Assembly (NCBI RefSeq): GCF_012932145.1
Contig: NZ_MWOK01000004.1
Location: 124,001 to 188,000, forward strand
Length of the DNA stretch: 64,000 nucleotides
Origin: Acidovorax sp. SRB_14
Lineage (GTDB): Bacteria > Pseudomonadota > Gammaproteobacteria > Burkholderiales > Burkholderiaceae_C
Direction of reading: 5' to 3'
The translations under genes were made by a program, and so were the position numbers. The notes under the pieces are model-generated. The model did not search any database. It had not been told where the DNA came from and saw nothing but the letters and a program-made list of their open reading frames with translations. The stretch's first letter is position 1. Every line of letters begins with the position of its first letter. Positions 26,906 to 40,735 of the stretch are shown here, one piece after another.

Positions 26906-27911
26906 CTGCGGTGGCTGCGCCAGCGCCGCCCGCTGCGCCACCGGCGCTGCGGGCGCTGCGCCGCCGCCGCTGTCCCTGCGCCGCACCCAGCAGCTGCAGC
27001 GCCGGCGCCGCGGACTGCAGCTGTCTTTCTTTGCCGTGTTCCTGCTCGCGCCCGCGCTCAACCTGCTGCGCTTTGACCTGACCGAGACCCAGCTGTGGGT
27101 ACTCGGTTTTCGCTGGTCGCTCGGCATCGATGCCTTCGTGCGCGGCGAGGCCACGGCGGTGCAGACCGCGTGGGCCATCACCTGCCGCGGCATCCTGCCC
27201 GCGCTGGCCCTGGTCGTGGGCTTTCTGGCCGTGGCCTACCGCTTTGGCCGCCTGTACTGCGGCTGGCTGTGCCCCCATTTCTCGCTGGTCGAAACCCTCA
27301 ACGGCCTGCTGCACCGCGCCACCGGCAAGCTCAGCCTGTGGGACAAATCGCCCACGCCGCGCCCCGGCCGCACGGCCGATAAACGCTGGTGGCCGGTGTT
27401 CCTGGCGGCCTGCCTGCTGTGCGGCTTCGCCTGGGCGATCACGCTGCTGACCTACCTGCTGCCGCCCGCGCTGGTCTGGGGCCACCTGGTGCACGGCACG
27501 CTCACGCCGAACGAGGCGCGCTTCCTGGCCATGGGCACGCTCGTCTTCACGCTCGAATTCACGCTGGCGCGCCACCTGTTCTGCCGCTACGGCTGCGCCG
27601 TCGGCCTGTTCCAGAGCCTGGCCTGGATGGCCAACCCGAAGGCGATGGTGGTGTCGTTCACGCGCAGCCGCGCCCGCGAGTGCAAGACCTGTGACGCGCC
27701 GCGCGGCAGCGCCTGCGACCACGCCTGCCCCATGCGCCTGAACCCGCGCAACATCAAACGCATGATGTTTGCCTGCGTGCAGTGCGGCCAGTGCCTGCAG
27801 GCCTGCGACAGCACGCAGACCGACCAGGGGCGCACGCCGACGCTCGAATGGAAGATCGGCGTCGATGCGGTGCGCGAAACCCTGCGCCAGCGGCGCGAGG
27901 AGAACCCCTGA
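26898..27911 (+). CDS. membrane polyferredoxin (CcoG/NapH-like) inside the nor operon
   Basis: 337 residues. Four or so hydrophobic helices (LSFFAVFLLAPALNLL, ILPALALVVGFLAVAY, WPVFLAACLLCGFAWAITLL) carry the membrane cysteine motifs YCGWLCPHF and CRYGCAVG. The soluble part has two 4Fe-4S-type clusters of cysteines: CKTCDAPRGSACDHACPM and CVQCGQCLQACDSTQ. This arrangement is that of NapH/CcoG/RdxA-type iron-sulfur proteins. It overlaps norQ (8 bases) and norD (TGATG), so it is a genuine operon member and may donate electrons for copper or iron maturation. A short Cys-rich start (MPDCGGCASAARC) is unusual. Confidence 0.85.
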   Translation: MPDCGGCASAARCATGAAGAAPPPLSLRRTQQLQRRRRGLQLSFFAVFLLAPALNLLRFDLTETQLWVLGFRWSLGIDAFVRGEATAVQTAWAITCRGILPALALVVGFLAVAYRFGRLYCGWLCPHFSLVETLNGLLHRATGKLSLWDKSPTPRPGRTADKRWWPVFLAACLLCGFAWAITLLTYLLPPALVWGHLVHGTLTPNEARFLAMGTLVFTLEFTLARHLFCRYGCAVGLFQSLAWMANPKAMVVSFTRSRARECKTCDAPRGSACDHACPMRLNPRNIKRMMFACVQCGQCLQACDSTQTDQGRTPTLEWKIGVDAVRETLRQRREENP

Positions 27912-29746
27912 TGGAAGAATGGATGGGCCAGTGGTGGCACCGCGCGGTCACGCGCCTGGCCGAACCCGACCGCGCCGCGGTGCAGGTCACGCTCGAAGAG
28001 ATGCGCCGCAGCCTGGCCCTGCTGTACCGCGCCGGCGGCGGCGACGCCGGGGTGCGCGTGGCGCCCGTGGCCGACAGCCGCCACGGCGGGCCGCGCGGCT
28101 GGCTGCAGCGCCTGGCGGGCAGCGGCATCCGCGTGCCGTTGCCGGTGCTCGACTGGGAAACGCTGGCGCTGCCGGCGCAGCTGGCGGTACTCGACAGCCG
28201 CGAACTCAACCGCGACCTCTACCTGTGGCTGGCCGCGCTGGCCGCCGTGTTCGAGGCGAGCGGCGACTGGATTGCCGACAACCGCGCCGCCACCGCGCGC
28301 GCGCTGCAGCGCTTTGCCGGCCTGCGCAGCCGCCACCAGCGCCTGTTGCAAGCCCACCTGGTGCAGCGCCCGCCCCTGGCCAGCCTGCGCGCCGACGCCG
28401 TGCCGTTCGAGGCCGCGGTGCAGGCAGCGCTGCGCGGCGAAGACCACGGCCCGCTGTTCGTCACGCCGGCCCAGGTGGCGCCCGTGTGGCTGTGGCTGGA
28501 CGCCGGGCTCAGTGCCCCGCCCGCCCCCGGCAGCGCCCCGGGCAACGGCCCTGAGAACGCCACGCGCCCCGACGCCGACGCTGCCGCCCCGGAACGCCAG
28601 CGGCGCAGGCGCTCGCGCCGCGTCGAGCACGAGAAAGTGCACAACCCGCTGCTGGTGGCCGCCAAGGTCGAGGCCATCACCACCTGGAGCGAGCTGGTGC
28701 GCCTGGACCGCGGCACCGACGACGAGGCCGACCCCAACGCAACCGCGGCCGCCAACGACATGGACACGCTGTCGCTGGCGCGCGGCGAGCAGACCACGGC
28801 ATCGCGCATCAAGTTCGACCTGGACCTGCCCAGCGCAGCGCACGACGACCTGCCGCTCGGCCCCGGCCGCAAAACGCCCGAGTGGGACTGGCGCCGGCGG
28901 GCGCTGCTGCCCGACCACTGCGCGGTGCAGTGTTCCGTGGCGCGCCCCGGCGCACCGTACACGCCACCGCCGACACTGCGCGCCACGGCGCGGCGCGTGC
29001 GCCGGCGCCTCGAAGCGCTGCGCGCCGCGCCGCGCTGGCAGGGCGGCCAGATGCTGGGCGATGAATTCGACATCGACGCCTGGGTGCGCTTCCGGACCGA
29101 GGCCTGCAGCGGCGCGCGACACAGCGACGCGCCGCCGGTGTACCTGCGCCGCCAGCGCAGCGAGCGCAGCCTGGCGACGCTGCTGCTGGCCGACCTGTCG
29201 CTGTCGACCGACGCCTATGCCACCGACCACGCGCGCGTGATCGACGTGATCCGCGACGCGCTGTACGTGTTTGGCGAGGCGCTGTCGGCCACGGGCGACG
29301 CCTTCGAGATGCTCGGGTTCAGTTCGGTGCGGCGCCAGCATGTGCGCATCCAGCACCTCAAGGGCTTTGGCGAGCGCTGGAACGACACCGTGCGCAGCCG
29401 CGTGGGCGCGATCAAGCCCGGCTTCTACACGCGCATGGGCGCCGCGCTGCGCGATGCGACGCGGCGCCTCTCGGCCCGCCCCGAGCGCCAGCGCCTGCTG
29501 CTGGTGCTGACCGACGGCAAGCCCAACGACCTCGACGTCTACGAAGGCCGCTACGGCCTCGAAGACACGCGCCATGCGGTGCAGGAAGCGCGCGAGGCCG
29601 GCCTGGTGCCGTTCTGCGTCACCATCGACCGCGAGGCGCACGACTATCTGCCGATGCTCTTTGGCAGCCAGGGCTATGCGCTGGTGCGCCAGCCCCAAGA
29701 CCTGGTACAGCGCCTGACCCAGGCCTGGGCGACGCTGGCACGCTGA
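27911..29746 (+). CDS. norD: NorD, von Willebrand factor A-domain protein
   Basis: 611 residues. The N-terminal ~400 residues are helical and charge-rich; a low-complexity Ala/Pro then Arg segment (PERQRRRRSRR) lies in the middle. The C-terminal VWA domain has the MIDAS motif LLLADLSLSTDAY, RLLLVLTDGKPNDLDVYEGRYG and AREAGLVPFCVTIDREA. NorD partners NorQ in NO reductase activation. The ATG at 27911 has a strong GAGGAGA site and overlaps the stop of the polyferredoxin gene by one base. Confidence 0.94.
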   Translation: MEEWMGQWWHRAVTRLAEPDRAAVQVTLEEMRRSLALLYRAGGGDAGVRVAPVADSRHGGPRGWLQRLAGSGIRVPLPVLDWETLALPAQLAVLDSRELNRDLYLWLAALAAVFEASGDWIADNRAATARALQRFAGLRSRHQRLLQAHLVQRPPLASLRADAVPFEAAVQAALRGEDHGPLFVTPAQVAPVWLWLDAGLSAPPAPGSAPGNGPENATRPDADAAAPERQRRRRSRRVEHEKVHNPLLVAAKVEAITTWSELVRLDRGTDDEADPNATAAANDMDTLSLARGEQTTASRIKFDLDLPSAAHDDLPLGPGRKTPEWDWRRRALLPDHCAVQCSVARPGAPYTPPPTLRATARRVRRRLEALRAAPRWQGGQMLGDEFDIDAWVRFRTEACSGARHSDAPPVYLRRQRSERSLATLLLADLSLSTDAYATDHARVIDVIRDALYVFGEALSATGDAFEMLGFSSVRRQHVRIQHLKGFGERWNDTVRSRVGAIKPGFYTRMGAALRDATRRLSARPERQRLLLVLTDGKPNDLDVYEGRYGLEDTRHAVQEAREAGLVPFCVTIDREAHDYLPMLFGSQGYALVRQPQDLVQRLTQAWATLAR

Positions 29747-30080
29747 GCCCGGCAGTTCCGCTTTCCGCAAAAAACCAAGCCGTCCCGCGCAAGCCCTGCG
29801 CGGTTGAATGGTCGAGTTCACGGGCTGGCGTCGCGGGACCGAACGCTTTGTCTTTGGGCGCGGCCGGCCCATGCGCGCCCCCCAGGGACGCCATCGCTCC
29901 CCGGCCGTGCCGTCCAGCGGGCGCTCCAGTGCGCGGCCCGAATCGCTCGCCCGCCGGTCGATTTCGACGCATTTGTCGGCATTGGACTACAGCCTGTCGG
30001 GCGCCAGGCGACGCATGATTTTCGTGCTGTCGTTCACAGCTGGCCTGAAGGGGCGAAGCTCAGCCACACGAGGCACCGAC
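29747..30080. other. nor-cyd spacer, no gene recognised
   Basis: 334 bases between norD and cydA. A short perfect hairpin (CCGCGCA-AGCCC-TGCGCGG, 29789-29807) follows norD but lacks a T-run on either strand. No FNR box or riboswitch was found. An open frame extends upstream of cydA from 29808 but its translation is not protein-like and lacks a ribosome-binding site. Confidence 0.5.
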
Positions 30081-31526
30081 ATGACTTCATTGATGCTCGC
30101 CCGGATCCAGTTCGGTTTCACGATCTCGTTCCACATCTTGTTTCCAGCCCTGACCATCGGGTTGGCGAGCTATCTGGCGGTGCTGGAGGGCCTGTGGCTG
30201 CGCACGGGCCGCAAGGTCTACATCGACCTCTACCAGTTCTGGATCAAGGTGTTTGCGGTGGCCTTCGGAATGGGCGTGGTGTCGGGGCTGGTCATGGCCT
30301 ACCAGTTCGGCACGAACTGGAGCAACTTTTCACGCTTTGCCGGGGGGGTCACGGGCCCGCTGCTCGCCTACGAGGTCCTGACGGCCTTCTTCCTCGAAGC
30401 CGGTTTTCTCGGCGTGATGCTGTTCGGGCGGGACCGTGTCGGGCCGGCGCTGCACTTCGTGTCGACGTTGGCGGTCGCGCTCGGAACGCTGGTCTCCGCC
30501 ACCTGGATCCTGGCCTCGAACAGCTGGATGCAGACGCCCCAAGGCCACGAGATCATCCACGGGCGTGTCGTACCGGTCGACTGGCTGCGCGTGGTCCTGA
30601 ACCCATCGTTTCCCTATCGCCTGGCGCACACCGTCGTCGCCTCGTACCTTGCGACCGCGCTCATGGTGGCGGGTGCCGCAGCCTGGCACCTGCTGGCGGG
30701 CCGCGACAACACCCGTGTGCGCACCATGCTGTCCATGGCCCTGTGGATGCTCCTGGCGGCCGCGCCGATCCAGGCGCTCATCGGCGACCAGCACGGGCTG
30801 AACACGCTCGAACACCAGCCCGCCAAGCTGGCGGCGATCGAGGGCCACTGGGAACGCACGCCCGAAGGCGCCGGGGTGCCGCTGAAACTGTTCGGCTGGC
30901 CGGACATGGAGGCGGAGGTGACGCGCTACGCGATCGAGATTCCCCGGGCCGGCAGCCTGCTGCTCGCACACAGCTGGGACGGGCAGATACCGGCGCTCAA
31001 GGACTTTCCGCCCGCAGACCGGCCGAACTCGACGGTGGTGTTCTGGACGTTCCGCGCCATGGTGGGGCTCGGTGTCCTGATGATTGCACTGGCCTTCTGG
31101 GGGCTGTGGCTGCGCCGGGGGCAGCGCATCTTCTCGCACCGCGCCTTCCTGCGCTTTGCGCTGGCGCTGTCGCCGGCCGGCCTGGTGGCGATCCTTGCAG
31201 GTTGGCTGACGACGGAAGTAGGCCGGCAACCCTGGATCGTGTATGGGGTCATGCGCACTGCCGAGGCGGTGTCGCCGCAGCATTCCGCGTCGCAGGTGGG
31301 CTTCACGCTCGGCCTCTTCGTGCTCGTCTATTTCGCGGTGTTCGGCGCGGGAACGGCCTATGGGCTGCGCCTGATCCGAAAAGGGCCCGCGAGCAACGGC
31401 GGCGACGCCCCGGTGCACGGTGGACCGGGGGAGCCGCGCCAGCCGATGCGCCCGCTGTCGGCGGCATCGGAGGGCATGGACGCAGTGGATGCGCTCGCAG
31501 CACCGGAGGTTCCCCATGGGCATTGA
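30081..31526 (+). CDS. cydA: cyanide-insensitive-type bd oxidase subunit I
   Basis: 481 residues, nine-helix CydA fold. The start MTSLMLARIQFGFTISFHILFPAL-type region contains His18, equivalent to the high-spin haem ligand; GMGVVSGLVMAYQFGTNW, GDQHGLNTLEHQPAKLAAIEGHWE and GWLTTEVGRQPWIVYGVMRT are the haem/quinol landmarks. The Q-loop is short, the form found in cyanide-insensitive (CIO) oxidases. ATG at 30081 follows ACGAGG. The C-terminal tail (PVHGGPGEPRQ..) is polar and cytoplasmic or periplasmic. Quinol oxidase; adjacent to nor genes, it may sustain respiration when NO or cyanide poisons haem-copper enzymes. Confidence 0.94.
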   Translation: MTSLMLARIQFGFTISFHILFPALTIGLASYLAVLEGLWLRTGRKVYIDLYQFWIKVFAVAFGMGVVSGLVMAYQFGTNWSNFSRFAGGVTGPLLAYEVLTAFFLEAGFLGVMLFGRDRVGPALHFVSTLAVALGTLVSATWILASNSWMQTPQGHEIIHGRVVPVDWLRVVLNPSFPYRLAHTVVASYLATALMVAGAAAWHLLAGRDNTRVRTMLSMALWMLLAAAPIQALIGDQHGLNTLEHQPAKLAAIEGHWERTPEGAGVPLKLFGWPDMEAEVTRYAIEIPRAGSLLLAHSWDGQIPALKDFPPADRPNSTVVFWTFRAMVGLGVLMIALAFWGLWLRRGQRIFSHRAFLRFALALSPAGLVAILAGWLTTEVGRQPWIVYGVMRTAEAVSPQHSASQVGFTLGLFVLVYFAVFGAGTAYGLRLIRKGPASNGGDAPVHGGPGEPRQPMRPLSAASEGMDAVDALAAPEVPHGH

Positions 31527-32523
31527 TCTTCCTCTCATCTGGGCCGTCATCATTCTGTTCGGCATCATGATGTACGTGGTGATGGACGGCTTCGATCTGG
31601 GCATCGGCATCCTGTTCGCGCTCGTGCCCGCGACGGCGGACCGCGACGTGATGATGAACACGGTCGCCCCCGTGTGGGACGGAAACGAAACCTGGCTGGT
31701 GCTCGGCGGTGCGGGCCTGCTCGCGGCCTTCCCGCTCGCCTATGCGGTGATCCTCAGCGCGTTCTACCTGCCGTTGATCCTGATGCTGGTGGGTCTGGTC
31801 TTCCGCGGCGTCGCTTTCGAGTTCCGCTTCAAGGCCCACGCGGCGCGGCGCCACTGGTGGGACGCCGCGTTCATCGGTGGATCGCTGGCCGCCACGTTCT
31901 TCCAGGGCGTGACGCTGGGCGCCTTCCTCAGCGGGCTCACGGTGGTGGACGGCAACTTCGCAGGCGGCCCGTTCGATTGGATTTCGCCGTTTTCCGTGTT
32001 CACCGGGCTCGCGCTGGTGGCCGCCTATGCACTGCTCGGCGCCACGTGGCTCGTCATGAAGACTGAGGGCGACCTCCAGGAACGCATGCGCACGCTGGCC
32101 CGGCCGCTGGTGTGGGCGATGCTCGCGGTGATCGTCGCGTTGAGCGTGTGGACGCCGCTGGCCCACCCAGCCATCGCCGAGCGGTGGTTCTCGCTGCCCA
32201 ACCTGCTGTACTTCGCGCCGGTGCCCCTGCTGGTGGCGGCCGTCGTCTGGCGCTTGCTGCAAACGCTGCGCGGCTCGACCCACGCCGGGCCGTTCGTCCT
32301 GACGCTGGCGCTGCTGTTTCTCGGCTACACGGGCCTGGGCATCAGTCTGTGGCCCAACATCATTCCTCCGGACATTTCGATCTGGCAAGCTGCCGGGCCG
32401 GCGCAAAGCCTGGGCTTCACCCTCGTGGGCGCGCTGCTGATCATTCCGATCATCCTGATGTACACGGCGTGGAGCTACTGGGTCTTCAGGGGCAAGGTGC
32501 GGCATGGCGACGGGTACCACTGA
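31516..32523 (+). CDS. cydB: cyanide-insensitive-type bd oxidase subunit II
   Basis: 335 residues. MGIDLPLIWAVIILFGIMMYVVMDGFDLGIG is the family start (first 10 residues diagnostic: MGIDLPLIWA); APVWDGNETWLVLGGAGLLAAFPLAY, FFQGVTLGAFLSGL and GISLWPNIIPPDISIWQAA are conserved in CydB/CioB. The ATG at 31516 overlaps the end of cydA by 11 bases and has GGAGG upstream. The ORF is full length. Confidence 0.95.
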   Translation: MGIDLPLIWAVIILFGIMMYVVMDGFDLGIGILFALVPATADRDVMMNTVAPVWDGNETWLVLGGAGLLAAFPLAYAVILSAFYLPLILMLVGLVFRGVAFEFRFKAHAARRHWWDAAFIGGSLAATFFQGVTLGAFLSGLTVVDGNFAGGPFDWISPFSVFTGLALVAAYALLGATWLVMKTEGDLQERMRTLARPLVWAMLAVIVALSVWTPLAHPAIAERWFSLPNLLYFAPVPLLVAAVVWRLLQTLRGSTHAGPFVLTLALLFLGYTGLGISLWPNIIPPDISIWQAAGPAQSLGFTLVGALLIIPIILMYTAWSYWVFRGKVRHGDGYH

Positions 32524-32653
32524 GTCGACGACACGCCTTTGGCTGCGGCGCTTGGCATGGCTCGTCGTTATCTGGCTGGCCAGCGTGGCTGCCCTGTTCC
32601 TGGTGGCCAGCGCGCTCCGGTACCTCATGGCAGCGGTGGGATTCTCGGCGTAG
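32504..32653 (+). CDS. DUF2474 / CydX-like bd-oxidase microprotein
   Basis: 49 residues, one transmembrane helix: a short polar start (MATGTTESTTRLWLRR), then LAWLVVIWLASVAALFLVASAL and an AVGFSA end. The Leu-Trp-x-Arg-Arg-Leu-x-W entry and length match the DUF2474 family found after CIO-type cydAB genes. It overlaps the 3' end of cydB by 20 bases in another frame and has AAGGTGC upstream. Such small subunits stabilise the haems of bd oxidases; function here is inferred from position and shape. Confidence 0.75.
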   Translation: MATGTTESTTRLWLRRLAWLVVIWLASVAALFLVASALRYLMAAVGFSA

Positions 32654-32741
32654 CGCGGGTGGGCCTGCAGGCCCTCCCTTTTCGGCCAACCCGACAGGCC
32701 TGGTTTGCCGCCCCCTGGAATTGGCCCATGCCGGCGGACGC

Positions 32742-32764
32742 AAAAAGGGCCTCTGAGGGCCCTT
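32742..32764 (-). terminator. Rho-independent terminator
   Basis: A 7-bp stem (AAGGGCC with GGCCCTT, 32745-32764, six-base loop) is followed on the minus strand by five T residues. It ends the minus-strand lipoprotein gene and lies 90 bases beyond the cyd operon on the other strand. Confidence 0.8.
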
Positions 32765-32788
32765 CTGCGCAACGGCGTGCGAAGGCCT

Positions 32789-33298
32789 TCAGCAGCCCGC
32801 AGGGCGGTTGGTCCGCATGGGCACGATGCCGTTGACGCGGATGGTGTTGTTGGAGCCATCGGTCGCGGTCATGGCGGTGTTCTCGAAGCGCACCTGGTCG
32901 CGGTCGCGCGCGACCACCGTGTTGTCGCTGCTGGCGATGGCGTATTCCTTGCCCGAGAAGGTCAGGAAGGCGGCATACAGGACATTCGCATTGGGCTGGT
33001 AGCGGATGTCGCCAAACGCCGTGGTGTCTGCGGCCACCTTGTTGGCGCCGTCGAATTTGAAGCTGCAGACTTCGGGCTGCGCACCGATGGGGTTCTTTTT
33101 GTCGACATCGGTGAGGTTCAGCGCGCCGTTGCCATAGATGCCGTTGATGCCTCCGAGCGTGGACGCGGTCACCGTGAGCACGCCGGGTTCGTTGCTGGGG
33201 GTCGGATCGCTGTCGTTGCCACCGCCGCAGGCGGCCAGCAGGACAGAAGCGGCCGCGGTGGCGGCGCACAGGTTGGCAAAAGGGTGGAAGGAGGTCAT
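32789..33298 (-). CDS. putative lipoprotein of unknown function
   Basis: 169 residues. A signal sequence with lipobox LLAAC (MTSFHPFANLCAATAAASVLLAACGGGND region) is followed by a Gly/Asp/Pro-rich linker and a compact domain: VTASTLGGINGIYGNG, VCSFKFDGANKVAAD, DIRYQPNANVLYAAFLTFSGKEYAI, a charged DRDQVRFENTAM stretch and a C-terminal Cys. The two cysteines in the mature part could form a disulfide. The ATG at 33298 is chosen for the signal; an upstream ATG at 33328 would disrupt it. No domain is recognised. Confidence 0.72.
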   Translation of the reverse strand: MTSFHPFANLCAATAAASVLLAACGGGNDSDPTPSNEPGVLTVTASTLGGINGIYGNGALNLTDVDKKNPIGAQPEVCSFKFDGANKVAADTTAFGDIRYQPNANVLYAAFLTFSGKEYAIASSDNTVVARDRDQVRFENTAMTATDGSNNTIRVNGIVPMRTNRPAGC

Positions 33299-33461
33299 GG
33301 TGGGGCGTCCGGTAGGTGGATGAAACACGGAGCGACTGGGCAGATGCCGCAGGCCGCTCCTGCCTGGTCCCTATCGTCGGCGCGCACCGCCGCGCCCCCT
33401 GTGCGCGTGCGCCGGCAGTGGGCGTAGGACCGGCGCCGACACGCGCCCCGGCGGCGCCGTG

Positions 33462-39323
<5,862 letters not shown>

Positions 39324-39511
39324 GGCAGACGGTCTTTCTGGGGGTAGGCGGAACATTCTAGAAGCCCGCCACACCGCCGGCGCCCCAGGCTCCGAATGGC
39401 CCCAGCCAGGGCTTGCGCCGGCGCAAGCGTGCGCCGACATCGCGCAAACCCGCTCACGCGCGCGCCTGGTTCTCTCCTAGACTGGGTCTTTTTTCACGGC
39501 AAAGGCAAGGC

Positions 39512-40627
39512 ATGAATCACTGGAAGAGCTTCTGGATGGGCACAGCGTGCATGGCGTGGCTGGTGGGCGCAGCCCAGGCCCAGATCCTGGTCGGGCAGAC
39601 GGTGGGCATCAGCGGCTCGGCGGCGGCCACCGTGAAGGAGTCGATGGGCGGTGCCGCGCTCTACATCAACCACATCAACGCCCAGGGCGGCGTGGCCGGC
39701 CAGAAGATCGAGGTGCTCTCGCTCGACGACAAGTTCGACCCGAAGCTCACGCTGGACAACACGCGCACCCTGATCGAGCAAAAAGGCGTGATCGCGCTGT
39801 TCATGACCCGCGGCACCCCGCACACCCAGGGCATCCTGCCGCTGCTCGAGCAACATGGCGTGCCGCTGGTGGGGCCGTCCACCGGGGCCATGGTGCTGCA
39901 CCAGCCGCTGCAGAAGTACATCTTCAACGTGCGCGCGCCCTACCAGCGCGAGGTCGAAAAGGCCATCACGCACCTGAACACCCTGGGCGTGCAGCGCATC
40001 GGCGTGGTGCACGTGGACGACAGCTTTGGCGCCGACGGCCTGGCGGGCGCCCTGGCGGGCTTCAAGGCCAACCAGATCGAGGCCTTGTTCGTCGAGAAAT
40101 TTGACCGCGCCAAGCCCGACTACAGCGCGCTGGCGCCGCGCGTGTCGCAAAAGCAGCCCCAGGCGGTGATCTTCATCGGCACGGGCGCCGCCGTGGTCGA
40201 TGGCATCAAGGCGCTGCGCGGCGCCGGGGTGACGGGGCAGATCGTGACGCTGTCGAACAACGCCTCGGGCGGTTTCGTCAAGGCCCTGGGCGAACAGGCG
40301 CGCGGCGTGGTGGTGACCCAGGTGTTCCCATCGGAGCGCTCGATGAGCTACCCGGTGATCAAGGAAGCCATGGCACTGGCCAAGGCCCAGCACACCGGCG
40401 CCCTCACGCCCGCCATGGTGGAGGGCTTCGTGAACGCGAAGGTGCTGGTCGAGGGCCTGCGCCGCGCCGGCCCCAAGCCCGACCGCGCCCGCCTGCATGC
40501 GGCGCTGGAAAGCATGCGCAAATATGACCTGGGCGGCCTGGAGCTGAGCTACAGCAGCACCAGCCATACGGGCCTGGACTTTTCCGACCTGTCCATCATC
40601 GGCCAGGACGGCAGCTTCCGGCGCTGA
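39512..40627 (+). CDS. ABC transporter periplasmic substrate-binding protein (branched-chain amino acid type)
   Basis: 371 residues, type I periplasmic binding fold of the LivK family. A signal peptide (MNHWKSFWMGTACMAWLVGAAQA) is followed by ILVGQTVGISGSAAATVKE, GGAALYINHINAQGGV, RGTPHTQGILPLLEQHGVPLVGPSTGA, VHVDDSFGADGLAG and VIFIGTGAAVVDGIKAL. No permease or ATPase genes are adjacent, so it is an orphan receptor; the ligand is unknown. The ATG at 39512 has GCAAGG upstream. It is divergent from uvrA. Confidence 0.88.
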   Translation: MNHWKSFWMGTACMAWLVGAAQAQILVGQTVGISGSAAATVKESMGGAALYINHINAQGGVAGQKIEVLSLDDKFDPKLTLDNTRTLIEQKGVIALFMTRGTPHTQGILPLLEQHGVPLVGPSTGAMVLHQPLQKYIFNVRAPYQREVEKAITHLNTLGVQRIGVVHVDDSFGADGLAGALAGFKANQIEALFVEKFDRAKPDYSALAPRVSQKQPQAVIFIGTGAAVVDGIKALRGAGVTGQIVTLSNNASGGFVKALGEQARGVVVTQVFPSERSMSYPVIKEAMALAKAQHTGALTPAMVEGFVNAKVLVEGLRRAGPKPDRARLHAALESMRKYDLGGLELSYSSTSHTGLDFSDLSIIGQDGSFRR

Positions 40628-40647
40628 GCCCGCCCGCGCAGGGATGC

Positions 40648-40684
40648 AAAAAAGGCCTCACACCTTCGCAGGTGTGGGGCCTTT
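40648..40684 (-). terminator. strong terminator between receptor gene and porin gene
   Basis: A 15-bp stem (40651-40665 with 40670-40684, TCGC loop, one G-T pair) is followed on the minus strand by a T-run (40653-40648). It ends the porin transcript and probably also stops the convergent receptor transcript. Confidence 0.88.
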
Positions 40685-40696
40685 GGCTTCCAACCC

Positions 40697-40729
40697 TGCC
40701 AGGCGGGCGGGCACACGGCCCGCCTGGCA
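40697..40729 (-). repeat. second perfect hairpin after the porin stop
   Basis: Inverted repeat TGCCAGGCGGGC / GCCCGCCTGGCA with a nine-base loop lies between the porin stop (40736) and the terminator. It has no T-run. It may protect the 3' end of the porin mRNA. Confidence 0.6.
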
Positions 40730-40735
40730 AAGGCA

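Noticed and set aside
29789-29807. Terminator after norD
   Set aside because: A 7-bp hairpin exists but no T-run follows on either strand, so it is not called as a terminator.
29808-30080. N-terminal extension of cydA from 29808
   Set aside because: No ribosome-binding site, atypical composition, and the conserved CydA start is at 30081 with ACGAGG upstream.
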